A DNA stretch of 64,000 nucleotides from Paracyclopina nana (GCA_019096065.1 JAGUCH010000002.1:3856501-3920500), one strand, 5' to 3'. Shown: positions 21,319-42,849, numbered from the stretch's first letter. The notes: generated by a model from the letters alone, not told the origin. A program made the numbers and translations.

Positions 21319-22820
21319 TTAGTTATTGCCATAGTATTTATTGTAAGCTACATTCGTCCAGGTGGGAGTTCGGCTCACCATAGTCAAATTGTCCTCTATG
21401 CTCCTTGCTGAGGGTCTCTGAGTAGCCTGCAAAAGTACATAGTTATGTATAATTGATGGCAGAGCAGGATATGTTTATGTAACCTGGTAATTGAACGCGT
21501 CCAGCAGAAACATCAGTTCAGGATTTTCTTCATCATTGATTTTTTGTAGCACTGAAGGTTCCTCTTGATTATTCATTGCTTCTTGCAATGCCAAAACCTG
21601 GAAAAGTTCACATGGATGCACTACAAAAAATGCTACACACAGCTATTCAATGTACTGTATGAATAATTGCTGGTCTTTGCACCACATTGCTCTATTTTTA
21701 GCCATTTCTGGTGATTACTTCTTCATTCAGCTGAAAGTTCTAGGCAATAAAAATGAATAGAAGTGGCTAAAAATGGACTATGGACATTTTTAGTATGCTA
21801 ACTGCAAATGTATTCACCTGCTTGTTATCCCTGTACTTGTATCTTGAGCATAGCTCCTGAAAGTCCCATGGAGGAGTCTCCAGAAGCCATTGAAGAATAA
21901 CTGCAGCCAAAGCCCAAACGTCACTGAACAAAGTGGGTCTTTCATTGCCAGTCAGCACTTCAGGAGCTTGGCAGGAATTGAAAGCAGCCATATAGTCATG
22001 GTCAGGCTGGGCATTTTCAATGAAAAAGTTCTTGAAGTCCCATAGACCAAAATTGGTGATTTTTGGTTGAAGAGTTTTAGCAGTAATCAGCACATCTGAG
22101 GCCTTGAAATCTCCATGCAAGAAGGAATTTTTGGGGTTGTGCAACATAGACATTCCTTTGCAAATGCCTACAAAAATCATAAAACATTATTCTTAAGGCT
22201 TAGGCTGTGTCTCTAGCCAACTGAGCATTTAGCCAGCTGGGTCTAGACAAACTCAGTGTATAATTGCGAAAATTGCAATATCTCTTACCAACTGCAAGTT
22301 TCATTCTTTTCTCCGGACTTCTCAAAGCAGGGCACAGTGATGGATTTTTCATGAGAGCTTCTAAATCAGCCCCATCAATGAATTCCTTAACCACCTAGAA
22401 CGTTGCTTTGAAGCACATTCATTTAGCCCTATGAACTTTCTTGGTGGACTTACCCAAACTTCCTTGCGAAAGTCATCATAGCTTACGCCAAGGTACCTAA
22501 CTAGAAATTCTCCTTTAGCTCTTTTGATGTGAGGCATCAACTTCTTCACTTCTTCCACATGAATTTTAACCAGTTCTATAAATAAGCAATAGTACAGAAC
22601 TCGACATGTGTCAGCTGTCAAAGATATCTTTACTTTTTTCCTTTCGGATGTTTTCTGGCACTCTAGGCACTTTGATGGTCACTGCCTCCTTGTTGATGAC
22701 CAAGTGACCTTTGTAGATCTTTGCAAATTGCCCATCCTCCAAATAGCTTAAATTGTCTATTGTATTGGAGTCCATTAACTTATTGCTTTGAATGAATTTC
22801 GAGGCTTGTGAACCACCCAT
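21319..22820 (-). CDS. putative myristoylated protein pseudokinase, 328 aa
   Basis: Six exons: 22820-22634, 22575-22454, 22394-22289, 22167-21818, 21597-21484, 21426-21319. MGGSQAS at the start fits an N-myristoylation signal. The kinase fold is complete: Gly-rich loop LEDGQFAKIYKG (27-38), VTIK with Lys50, catalytic-loop position HGDFKASDV (156-164), SCQAPE, a DVWALA helix F, and the ATQRPSA subdomain XI. DFG is replaced by NFG (177-179), and the catalytic-loop Asn is Asp163, so both metal-binding side chains are altered. HRD is HGD. This predicts a nucleotide-binding but catalytically weak or dead pseudokinase that probably works as a membrane-tethered scaffold. The last exon is the least certain: a GTGAGC donor-like site and AATAAA occur inside it. 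Confidence 0.75.
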
Positions 22821-25371
22821 TTTGAAATCTCACATTTTACTAGCCTAATGATATGACGACCTTGGCACAGTGGGGGAAAATGGCTCAAAGATCTGTTCAT
22901 AATTTTGATGAATTCATGTAATTTTCGAAAAAATAGCCAGTATTATTGCTTTTTAAACACTTCAATGAATATTCTATTTTTCATTTCAGTACCCACAGTG
23001 TCCATTTGGTCCAAGCTGAGTCAACTTAAACTTTGCACACCTGGGCCCAAAATGTGATGAGTTATTGGTGAAAGGTTTTGTATCAAGCTGAAAAAAGCAA
23101 CAAAAAACCTGAAAAATGTAACAGAACGTAAAAAGGCACAATAACTTAAATGCGCTAATTGCCTATCTCCTACCAAATATGGTTGGGAGCATTAAAAACG
23201 CACAAAAAATGTTTTTTTTGATTCTGCAAAAGCGCAACAATTTCTTAACGGTCACTCAACCTCTCAATTTAAATCTTTCCGAACTTAATATTCTTAGTTA
23301 TGATAAATAGAGAGTCACATTGTTTCTCATTAGAAAACCTATTTCATTATAATCAAATAATGATTTAAAGTGAAAAATGAATAGTGACATAAAGATTTTA
23401 TGTAATCTTGGGTGACAGAGTTGCGTCGTGATTATAAAAGGCGAGAATTAGTTTTTATGATCTCACGAATATTGCTTTACAATCGAGCGGTTATTAAAAT
23501 GCACCTGAAATAATTCGTCCTCTAGCTCTGAAAAGATCCTGTTCAAATGCAGACACGCTGAAATTGATGATGATCTCATTAGTAGCCAATTCCAGTTTTT
23601 TGAGCCTGCCGCTTAATCATACAAATGCTGTAACAACAAACATTCATCTATAGCACATCTCAGTTTTTCGAAACATCAATAAGCAGAGCTTAATTTAGGT
23701 TCATTTTTCAAAATTACAATTGCTCATTTTTGTAAGACCAAACCAGAATTGTGCGTATTTCAGAAAGGCGTACTCAGCTAAGGGCTGAGAGACTGAGTTG
23801 AGTACAATTGATATTAGCAATGACCTCAGAATTGAACTGAGAACTCGGAAGTGAACTGACAATTTTGCAGAGAACATGAAACTGTCGAATCTGAATACTC
23901 AGCATGGGACTGAAAACCCATTACAACCCCGATGCAAAGAAACTCAGCCTGAGAACTATAAACAATATGCTGAGACCTCAATCCTTAGCTCATAGCATTG
24001 GTACACATTATTAAAAACTGAGACTCAAGCTAAGCTTTAAAGGTCGTCTAGCTACGAAGGGAATAAGCCGCAAGTCTTAATTCTGATTTGAATTAATGAG
24101 AGGCGAAACAAAGAAAAACACTCATGCGCATGAATTCATCATATTGGGTGTGGTCAAGTGGCAGTAATAATAAAATCAGCGGCTACTGCTCGTTCCAAGA
24201 TGGCCACACATATACCCTTGACATGCAAAAAAACATGGGTGTTGTCACTTCCTCTATTTCTGAAAGAAAATCATTTCAAGGTTTTTGGGGGCAGTGCGTT
24301 GCACAGTGTGATCCCTTTGGGTTGCGCTACAATAAATCAACCCAAATGAAATGCCTATTATTCGTGCCAAGGCCGTTGCTCGATACAGTGGACAATTTTT
24401 ATGGAACAATTGAACTGAACACAATAGCTGATCAGCTAGGGGATGCAGCCCAACTTGGTTGGCACGTGACAGGTTGAAATCGAGCCACTGCTTGGAGCAT
24501 TTTTGCAAATCTTGATAGCGCAACTTCAAAAGACAATGCAATACAAATATTGAGGAAAAGTGCCTTAATTATAACTGACAGTAATAAGACAGCTAAGCTT
24601 GCTACTCCCGAATACTGCATAAAACTGGCAATGTAGATCAAATCCGGGTGCGGCTGTTAAGTTATTTCATATTTTACCGTTGAAAAGTCGAAAAAGAGCG
24701 CATACTGCAGAAAAACTGGGTGTGTCACAAATGGGCAAAATTTGAATATGCAGCCACTTTTCCTTTGGCTTCACACAGGCAATTTCAAGCGATTCGTGGA
24801 ATTAAAATCGGGCATTTAGTTCACACTGAGTCATCTACAATATGTAGTATTCTTCTAGTGTATCACATTACTGTAAAGTGCAACAAAGTTTGGGTGGTCT
24901 TTTCCAAAGTTCACAGCAGAATTTGCATCTTTTTGATAAATTCCGCGCTCTACTCCAAACTAATCAGGAGAATCTTGCACCATCATGATCTGTAAACAGA
25001 GGCTGGTTCATCTGGTGAATTCAGCTTTGAATAGCGACGTACACTATTTGCAAAGATGAAAACGAATGAAAACCCTGTTCAGAGATGACCTGGGCCTCAA
25101 TTACCATGGATGTGAATGCCCTTTTTATCTTCACGTGGAGTAGTTGCAGCACAACGCGTCATGATGGGTCGAGACGCGTCAGGCCTTACAATGCCTTCGC
25201 ACAGAAGTATGTGTGTATACCACCAAAATTCGCGTCCGCTTGAAAATCAGTCTCTGAAATATCCAGTTGACAAAAAGATCAAGACTAGGGAAGAGGTATC
25301 TACCAAGAAAAGTACCTGTCCGCAAAGTATTTAATTTTGGGCATTATCATGAATTATTACCGACGACAACA
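22821..25371. other. spacer upstream of the Spaetzle-like gene
   Basis: It is divergent between the pseudokinase (-) and the Spaetzle-like gene (+). A patch at about 23770-24020 is dense in CTGAG/CTCAG words. A 117-codon frame at 24124-24477 has no recognisable domain. I find no other gene. Confidence 0.35.
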
Positions 25372-26781
25372 ATGGCCAGTTTTTTTGGTACACACATAAC
25401 TAATACCATTCAAGCGCAGATGCGGAGGTTAGCCATAATCCCTGTATTTTAAGGTTGTTTGCAGTGCTGTGCTTTGTGCTACCAATGGTCAAGACATTCG
25501 TGGCGAGGTTACTCGAGGATTACCCTGCATCAAAAGACTTAATCAACTCTACTGCCACAACGGAGGACAAGCTTACCCAGAGTAAATATACCAAATACCT
25601 TCAATTTGAGGGAAACATGACAAGCTCAGTTTTGACAAAAACACTATCTGAATAGTTGATAAATAATGCTTTTTTTGAAAAAAAAAATTACTTGCCTTTA
25701 TTGTAATTGGATAATTTTTAGGGACCGAATTACCTCATTTATCGATGACAACAAAGCCCTGATGCGAAGAATGTATGGATCCCTGGTAGAAACTCCACCA
25801 AGCACCATTGAAGAGCAGCAGCCTCTAACTCCAGCCTCAACTTCCTCGTTTTCGCGAACAGTGCGGAATTTCGGCGGCCTCAGGTTCTCACGATCCATTC
25901 ATGAGGGATACATTGAAGATTTCATAGACAAAGAGCAAACTTTGGATCAAGTCGATGAGGATCAAAGTTACTGGAGCCTCCTATTGAAAAACTCAACTTT
26001 GTTCTACGAATTCAACCAGACGGCCTCAGCTGAGGAATTGGAAATTTTCAAGGCCCTCAAGCATGCTCAAATTCACAGGGAAAAGAGGCAAGCGGGATTT
26101 CCTGGCACCACCACAAAATCGGATAATAAGTGAGGTTTTTTTACTTACGTGTGAACTGTTTTTTTGACCATCACTTCCGGGCAAGCTACAAACGTATAAG
26201 GATTTGACATTTCGGTAGTAATGGCGAGTCATCATCTTTAATTGATCGCTCCAGCAGGACACAACGAGCAACAAACTATCCAAGCTCAAAATTGAAAAAA
26301 AATTGAGCATTTTCCGAAATCTAGATTTCGTGCATTTAGGTTTCGTGAATATCCTCAAGACGATTCCGAGGGGAATTTAGACATCCTTGAAAATTCAAAT
26401 TAATTTCAGGATCGACTCGTGCGAATCTCGAGTTGAAGTGACGACGCCATATTGGGCCACAAATAGTAACGGAAAAGTGAGAGCCATCGTCAACGATAAG
26501 CAATTCGAGCAAGCCATTCACCAAGAAATTTGTGTGTAAGTATAACCGTAGTTTCACCGAAGCAACGCTTGAAGATGGAATGTATTATGTGCTTCTGCAG
26601 GTCTTCAAGGACACTCAGGTGCTCTGGTGAGTGCACATGTGAGCAAAAATACAAATGGCACCGTCTTTTAGCCTACGATCCCAATAATGACTGCAGTGGA
26701 ATTTTCATGGACTGGTTCCTTTTCCCATCTTGCTGCGCATGCAGATGCCTCAAAAACCCGCTTTTCTCAACTGCTAAATAA
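25372..26781 (+). CDS. spz: Spaetzle-like secreted cystine-knot ligand, 257 aa
   Basis: Five exons: 25372-25387, 25465-25507, 25722-26129, 26410-26535, 26601-26781. Residues 1-19 form a signal peptide built across two tiny exons. The prodomain contains predicted N-glycosylation sites and ends in a furin-type REKR site (139-142). The mature C-terminal 115 residues hold ten Cys (from Cys160). They include the family-typical [15 protein letters not shown] and [11 protein letters not shown] stretches, so this is a Spaetzle/neurotrophin-fold ligand. Such ligands are cut by serine proteases and activate Toll receptors in immunity, patterning or neurotrophism. The exon 2 donor (GAG|GTTACT at 25508) is the only one that keeps the frame into exon 3. 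Reading on gives 48 more codons and a TAG at 25653-25655. The stop overlaps AATAAA. Confidence 0.82.
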
Positions 26782-26783
26782 AT
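26778..26783 (+). terminator. poly(A) signal overlapping the Spaetzle-like stop codon
   Basis: The end reads AAA TAA ATA AAT AAA, giving overlapping AATAAA hexamers across the stop (26779-26781). Confidence 0.5.
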
Positions 26784-28394
26784 AAATAAACAATTTTCCA
26801 CAAAATATCCCACACAATATCTAGCAAATTTTACTCACATTACAGCTATTGGCTGTATCACCACTACCAAATAGTCTATTCTAGAAGCAGTAAGAGAAAT
26901 ACTTCCCTGGGCAAATCCCTGAGCTCTAGTAGTCAGTCATTCGGAGGATCAAGGTCCTGCCATGATAAAAAAGGGGGATTACATGCCCCAAAGCCAACTT
27001 GGGGCTAGTGTACAGACTCTCCAGCAATTTTTGGATCCAACAGAGTTTCAAAGATCGAGATCATGAGGTTTTAGATAAAAATTGTGGGCTAGTTTAAACC
27101 TCTGAAAACCGTGGGGCAATCAGTGAAAAGCACATATTTGCTGTAGACTTCTGTCTGCCTTCAAGCTAGGAGTTTTTAATGTAGAAGATGATTCTATGCT
27201 TCTTGCATTTATGGCACTTGATGTTGACTAATTGAAGTGACTCCCCAGGAGAATTCTACATTTCCTGGCACATGAGCAAGGCCTTTCCCACTGTGGTACG
27301 CGTATATCTTCCTATCTCTGCGAGGCATAGCTCCTAATTGGTAAGAGAAGGCTGCTGGTGCAAGAAGCAAGGCTGAGCTAAGGCTAGCTGCTGATGCTGG
27401 CCTTCATCTCTTCATAGACTACTACTACTACTACTTCCTTTTAAGCAAAGAGGCTGAGAGGGCTTTCTGCTATAAGGTCTCATGGTCACATGCTAGCTGG
27501 ATGTATTCTATGGTAGAGCTGCCTCTTCTGCAGCTACAATCTACTTCTACTTCAGGCCCACCCAGCAAATACTACATGAGGCTTATAAATTATGAGAATG
27601 CATCTAATCAACCAGAGAATATTGGGAAAATGTTCAGATTGGAAAAATGCTCAGATGCACTTTTCTTTTCAACAGGTGCATGCAATTCCAATAGCCAAGA
27701 AAAATGGAAAACCAGGGCTTTTTTATGATAATGTCTTCTGTATCTAATGACATTTTACCCTTGCTTGAAAAGGGCAAAAACGAGACCTTTAAAGGCACAC
27801 CTGCGAGAGGATAAGCCCATTGTCTCATTCGGCCAAGCAGAAAAAATTGTGAGAGCCAAAATGAGAGCAAAAGTTCATTCATAACCAATACCATATCAAA
27901 TACCCTACATAGAGTACAAGGCTTTCGCAATATCCCAGGAAATCAATTCAATGATTATGAGAAGTCAGATGATACAGCACAATATTTTATGCTTGTTTGC
28001 GCTATTGGTAATTTGATACCGTGCTTATTGGATTATGGCAAAAAGACTACTCATGTCAGCTCATGAGAATGAACATAGATATATTAAGACAGAGAAGAGT
28101 ATTCTTCCCCTGGGCTAATTTCATGATGAATGTGGTGGTTAATAGTCCAGAATTATTATATGCTCTAGTACTGATATGCCACATTGCCGGACTAACCGCA
28201 TACTATTCAGTTTGATTGGTAACTTTCTTCATGCCAAAGAGAATGTGAGATGAGAGAAACAACATCACAAGCTTTCATTTGCATTCCTGCACTGAAAGGC
28301 ACTTTCATCTCCTTTTTTTGCACTCGCCAAAATCAGGACTAAAGTTGCTCAAATAAATCACATCCATACTTAAGAAAAGGGGTCCATGGATTTT
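26782..28394. other. spacer with short decayed frames
   Basis: A CTA/ACT microsatellite lies near 27420-27434. Frames at about 27950-28215 look like a broken coding relic in two frames, possibly a transposon remnant. No intact gene is recognised. Confidence 0.3.
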
Positions 28395-29043
28395 TAGATC
28401 CCAAAGATCCTATAGATAGCAAAGATTCGGGATCTTTATGATCTATATATTGACAATTTTGTCAATACTTAGATCTTCATAGGTCCAAGAGGATCTATAT
28501 ATTGACACATTTCCAGTTAATTAATTGGTAGTCAAAATATAGATCCTCTTCGACCAATGAAGATCTAAGTATTGACATCTAAAGATTCTAATAGACTCTA
28601 CAAAGTCAGAACTAAATTTTAGGGTAAACTAAATCAAAATCATTTCAAATAGATACTATCATAAACTACTTCAAAACTATTTGAAAAATCTAGCTCATTT
28701 ATTTTTCAGAATCAAGTCTACAAAATCATCTGCCACATTCTTGGTGAACTTAAGTTAAGCTTCTTCCTAGTAGTAGTATTAAATATACTCAGAAGGCTTC
28801 AGCCTATTCCAATCACGGATGCAAGTATTGTTTGTGAATTGTGCCTGATTAATTAATTATTATTACTATTAGCTGAGACGGCTGAGCAGTACATAAGCTC
28901 CGACCATATAATTTCCATGATTTTTCATTGTTGTTTGATGTAGAAGAGGATAATGAACATTATGCATCTACAAGTGGATAATGATCATTATGCCTCGCTT
29001 GTTCCTTGCGCCATCTATCTTATTTAACATAGACAAAAAGGAG

Positions 29044-29108
29044 GGTGGCAGTAAGAATCGAACCGTGGTCATCCGGGTAGCGCGCCGACGCTCTACCTCT
29101 GAGCCACC
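29044..29108 (-). repeat. tRNA-like sequence (SINE head) inside the composite element
   Basis: On the minus strand there is an A box with paired D stem (GCTC/GAGC, TGGCTCAGAGGTAGAGC) and an exact-type B box (GGTTCGATTC at 29055-29064). The anticodon and T stems are imperfect, so this is a tRNA-derived fossil rather than a tRNA gene. Confidence 0.5.
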
Positions 29109-29157
29109 AATTCGAATATGAAAATGACTAAGGAGCGAGCCTTTAAACACATGGCTG

Positions 29158-29453
29158 AACGGGCCGGCGCGGCATGGTCGCAAGACGCAACGGCAACTGG
29201 CGCATGTTGAAGGCTAGACTGCTAGGTCAGCTTTAATGAGCTCACGCTTGCTGTGTGGAGCCGCCACTAGTTGGCGCGGCCGGTGCGAGCTGGGTCAAAT
29301 TGCGGCTAGTGAGTACTGATCAGCAAGCACCGCAAATACTTGGCCGGACGGGCCGGACACGGGCCGGCGCGACACCAAGATACTGCAGCGCGCGAAGCTG
29401 GTGCAGGCTAGACCACTGGGTCAACTTTGATGAGCTCGCACTCACTGTCTGTG
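29158..29453. repeat. GC-rich diverged tandem duplication, period about 197 bp
   Basis: Units at about 29158-29256 and 29355-29453 both begin ACGGGCCGGCGCG. Both end with GGCTAGAC, GGTCA, CTTT, TGAGCTC and a CTGTGTG or CTGTCTGTG. The surrounding DNA is AT-rich, so the base composition is foreign to its neighbourhood. Confidence 0.6.
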
Positions 29454-29559
29454 ATAAACCGGACCGCAAAATTTAAGGCATCTCTGGCAAAATTAAGGGG
29501 CCATAAAAGCTTTAAAAAATTAAATTTAAGTAATGCTTGAAATTGGGGTTAGCTAATAG

Positions 29560-29716
29560 TAATAGGATTATACACCTCTAGGCTGTCGGATAACACTCAT
29601 TATTTTTTAGATTCTCGTAACAATCACTCGTTCGCTCCGCTCACTCGTGATCTGTCACTTGACACTAAAAAATAATTTGTGTTATCCTCCAGCCTAGAGG
29701 TGTATAATCCTATATT
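29560..29716. mobile_element. nested foldback element with about 50-bp inverted arms
   Basis: The left arm 29560-29610 and right arm 29664-29716 share TAGGATTATACACCTCTAGGCTG-type sequence, GGATAACAC and ATTATTTTTTAG in inverted order. They are separated by about 54 bp that is itself rich in CACTCG words. It lies inside the larger inverted-repeat element. Confidence 0.7.
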
Positions 29717-29946
29717 AATTATTAATGAATTTGCGTTGAGCCCAGACAGATCTTAAATGTCAATCCTTAGATTCTGTTCCCTGAAGAGGATCTAATTGTT
29801 GACCACCATCTCGTAGCTGGGAAAACTGTCAATACATAGATCCCCTTTGCCCAACAGAGATCTATGTGTTTATAAAATTGTCAACATATAGATCCCAAAG
29901 ATTTGGGATCTTAACTATCTATAGTATCTTTGTGATCTAAGTATTT

Positions 29947-31450
29947 ACAGAGCGTAACTCCCTTGCCTGGCTAAAAAAGACGATATCAAGCCTGTCAAGC
30001 TGTACTTGACACACATCTTGTGGCATGAAAATTTGGCTGTGAAAATAGAACATGCTCCCATTTGGAAAGATTAGACAAAAAAGAGCCTTCTTCATGCATA
30101 ATATGGGGAAAAGATAACACGATCGTGCAGCATCAAAGTTAGTAAAGATCCTCATCAAAGTAGATGCAACAAATTAATGTCAATTTATTCACTTGTCCTT
30201 CTCAATATTGTAACGTTGCCACAACATGCACTAAGAAACAAATCAAATGTTCGTGGTTATATGCATTTCTACTTCTACTCAATATTAACCATAGAACTGC
30301 CAAAGCTTACTTCCACTGCAGTCGTCAAAATCCTAGCCAATAATAACAATGCTGCAATTACATTAATGCAACAAAACCCTATTGGAACAGCATGGAATGT
30401 AACAGCATGAAATCAGTGCTTTTAAAAGCCGTTTTTGCTATTGTGCCACTTCCCATTGTGGCAGTGTATGTAACTTTTGCTTCAGTAGCACAAAGTGAAG
30501 AGGCCCTTAATTTGAAAAAAAATGGCAAAGAGCTCCACTAGTCCTGGCTAAAATTCATTTCAATAATGGGGAAAGTGGGTACTTTGAAGGGGGCTGACAG
30601 CCCACTGTGCTTTCGATGGTCTTCCCAAGGAGGAACCACATGAAGTAGTGGAAGCAGTACTCTGAGCAACATGAAACTTATACACAAGGACATGCAACGT
30701 GAACTCAAGTGAAAGCTCTGCTGTGCCATGGTTAAATTAAAGGCTCTGCTTGCTCACTGATAAAGGCTGCCCATTATGCACCTTTGTAACAGCAACCAAG
30801 GGCTTAATTTATGTGCCACGCTGGACAAGCCTGACCCCAAAAGTTGCTCAAGGTAGGGAAATACAGCCAGGAAAACATTTCATGCAATTGGTGGACTTGG
30901 CAATAATGGAAAGCTCAAAAGATGGGGGAATTTTCGTTTTTTCAAAGGGGAGTGGGTGTCATTACAGTTCGCATAGTGCACATGAACTACACACATTCTA
31001 GCTGCGGCTTTCTCCTTTGCTCCTCTGCTGCTAAAAGCAGCTTTTTGCATTAAAAAGTAGGCGCGGGCAGGCATAAGGTTTGTCCAAATATACCGATTAC
31101 TTAAAAAACACTACCAGGTTGTCAATAGAGTACTTTATGCTTTATGATCGCGTGAGTTTTGCCCTGTAAAAAAGCATTAAATGGAAATCCACAGGTTTAA
31201 AAGACGTCGTCGTCACACGTAGAAAGGCCTCGCATGTTAATCACCTCAGTCACGCAACCTGGAGATAACCTAATTACTGGTGTGTCAAATTCAGCAGGTT
31301 TTTTTCCCTGCAACCGTTGAAGTATTGAAGTAGCGGAGGGCTTTCACTTTTTATAAAATGGAGATGAAAACTTCAATAGCACACACTTTTACGGCTTTTT
31401 TCGACAAGAAAGGCTGGTAGCCCTGGCCTGGGCTCAAGATGGTGGTGAAC
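29947..31450. other. spacer upstream of CaMKII, no gene seen
   Basis: Only short frames occur, for example 77 codons at 30177-30410 without domain features. I see nothing I can support. Confidence 0.3.
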
Positions 31451-31489
31451 GTTGGCTGGTGAGAAAGCTGCAGCAGCAGCAGTCGACTG

Positions 31490-31729
31490 TAAGAGCAACT
31501 GAGAGAGCGAGAGTGAGCTAGGGAGCTACTACTACAGCAGTAGTGCTAGCTATATAAAGTAAGTCTTAGTAGTAAAGTGTTCGACGTGGCTCTCTTCGAC
31601 CTCTCTCTCTACTGCAGCAGCAGCTCTCTCTCTCTGCTTCTTCCCATAGTAGTGCTGGGCTTGTATGCTGTGAGCCTGGTGATTTTCACAGAGACACGGC
31701 TTCGACGAGAAAAGACGATTTTTTCAAAG
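31490..31729 (+). promoter_or_regulatory. probable CaMKII core promoter and 5' UTR exon
   Basis: GA-repeat DNA (31500-31516) is followed by a TATA box (TATATAAAG, 31551-31559), then CT-rich transcribed-looking sequence. A strong splice donor (CAAAG|GTAAGC) occurs at 31730. The matching acceptor CCCCAG ends at 33728, 59 bp before the CaMKII ATG. A 1999-bp 5' UTR intron between them is inferred. The exon contains only a two-codon upstream ORF (ATG CTG TGA). Confidence 0.4.
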
Positions 31730-33787
31730 GTAAGCAATTTGTCCCTGGATTTACCCCTCCCATGGGCTCAGCCCAGCCCATTTTCAACGACCTTCAACCA
31801 CTGACAGCTGTTTACAGCCAGGAAAACTTGTGATCCCTGTGACTGTAGTGGTGTTGTAGTAGGTGTGGTTACCAGTCGTTTTGAGACATGTTTAGCCACT
31901 GCTTTTCTGCATTTTTTGTGTTCTATTGACCTTGTCAGCTACTGATGTAGTCAGTGAAAAATTATCAAGACAAATGTAATTATTGGTGAGAATAGCGAAA
32001 GTAGTATCGAGTTAAATTCAGCTTAATTGGGTCAGCTGACAGAATGTATTTTAGTACGTTCTATAATTGAAGGCAATCAAGTCTTTTGATTACCTTTTTT
32101 GCGTAAGCCACTCTTGAATGCTCATTATGACTCAGTGCATGATATCCATTTGCCAATTACCCATATTTTTTTGAAGTAAGAATACACATGAATACATAGT
32201 TGGTATTGCAGTATATCATACTGCCTGCCCTTTAGATTTTACACAGTGGAGCTCAGTCTTAAGGCTGATTTCAGTAGTCAAGATAGTTAGCCTATAACAG
32301 AAAATTCATGTAGACCGCTGCTGCTTAAATAGGGTTCAGTCTTTCGACCAGTTCAATTGTCACACTATTGAAATAGCTCATAGAATAACGTGTACTTAAA
32401 AGTAGTAGCTTTTGAAATACCAAAAGGATAGTCTAAAAGTGATGAATAAAGACAGACCAAGGCTGAATCTCACTTTTCATTTCAAATCAAGAGTACAAGC
32501 AATCTTTTTCACAGAGTCTTTGACAACGTCACCTTCGCAGTATTGTAATTGGAATACAATCAATTTGGACAGTTGCTAGTTGGAGCAACAACATAATGAG
32601 CTTTTTTATTGGACAAATCAAATTTATGTGCAGCAGGGAAGCAGGGAGCTGAAGTAACATCATCAAAAATTGGCTGTGTGCTGTTGCTGCGTAAAAAATG
32701 AGAAAGTCATGTACAAAGTAGAAGTATATAGAGAAGCTGGGAGATCTGGGAAAAAACAGAAATCTTGGAGCTAATTTTAAAGGAATGATGTAACAAGGCT
32801 GAAGAATTAAAATGCTTTCTTTCTGTGAGTGCAATGTGTCTTCTTGTCAGCTATTATTGATTTTCCCTTCTTATGTTACATGGAGGAGCTGCTATTACAG
32901 TCATAGATTAATGCGAAAGTATAGAACCACTCGACTCTCCTGATAGATAAATAGAGGCTAAAAGTTGCTTAAAGGTCAAAGGTTGGCATGGCAAGCCTTT
33001 TTGGGGCCACTTTGTCCCCTTGGATGTGTGTTCTACAACAATACTTCTTCTACTCTGTGTGTAAGCAGCATGCATCCTTGTTAACATTTCCATCTCATCT
33101 TCTCTAATGACAACAAGCAACACCAAAGGAGAATAAGAGCCACAAAAGCCACACCATTCTCCAGATTTGGTGCTTTTATGCTACTATAAGCTGTCAAAGC
33201 TGATTTTTCGGCCCAGCTAAATTAAAAGCAGAGTAAACATTCAACAGAAGTGAGTGTGTGTCTATGCATGTTTTCAACATCAAAGGGAACTTGTCAAAAG
33301 CGAGAAATTTGCCACTTCATCAATTCCTCGAGCAGTAGCTATACTAGCTTTTTAATAGCTAAGCAAAATTGGCAAAACTCGAATTTAGCTTTTGCCGATT
33401 TTCCAGAATATCTAGAGCATTTGCCACAAATCCGCAGTGGCCCGCATATTAAAAGTGATGTAGACTAAATCATGCTTTTTCTAGGTCACAGCTTTTGTAA
33501 AGCATCTATACTTGTATTTTCAGGAATACACCAACTGCAGTGTGTGCGGATCCATAAGAAGAATAGCAAGTCCATGACAATTGAACTACAGGAAGGTGGT
33601 GGAAAAACAAAATCAGCTGCTGCCTTTGCAGCTTCACAACTTGTGATAAGGCCACTCCTATCATCTAATTGAAGACGAAGAGTCTTATCAGAGTGACCGA
33701 GTGTGTATTCAAATGACTTCATCCCCAGTCAGCTGAAAAGGGAACATAGCAGTTGAACCGGAACGAGAACGAATTTAGCCAAGAGAG

Positions 33788-42849
<9,062 letters not shown>

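Larger units (their letters stand above)
28395..29946. mobile_element. composite non-autonomous DNA element with long terminal inverted repeats
   Basis: The left end (about 28395-28578) and right end (about 29755-29946) are inverted copies of each other over about 185 bp. Aligned blocks include AGATCCCAAAGAT, TATAGATAG, GGGATCTATAT, TTGACAATTTT and AGATCCTCTTC. Each repeat also contains short tandem words (ATAGATC and TTGACA). The interior has no transposase frame. It holds a tRNA-like sequence, a GC-rich duplicated segment and a nested inverted-repeat element. Confidence 0.65.

Noticed and set aside
24124..24477. 117-codon plus-strand open frame
   Set aside because: No domain motif, no splice partners, and an overlapping long frame on the other strand; length alone is not enough in AT-rich DNA with many frames.
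25508..25655. Continuation of Spaetzle-like exon 2 to 25655 as the main form
   Set aside because: It runs into TAG, and no donor near its end gives the phase that exon 3 requires.
29255..29476. 73-codon frame in the GC-rich repeat
   Set aside because: Open only because of high GC and repeat structure; no protein features.
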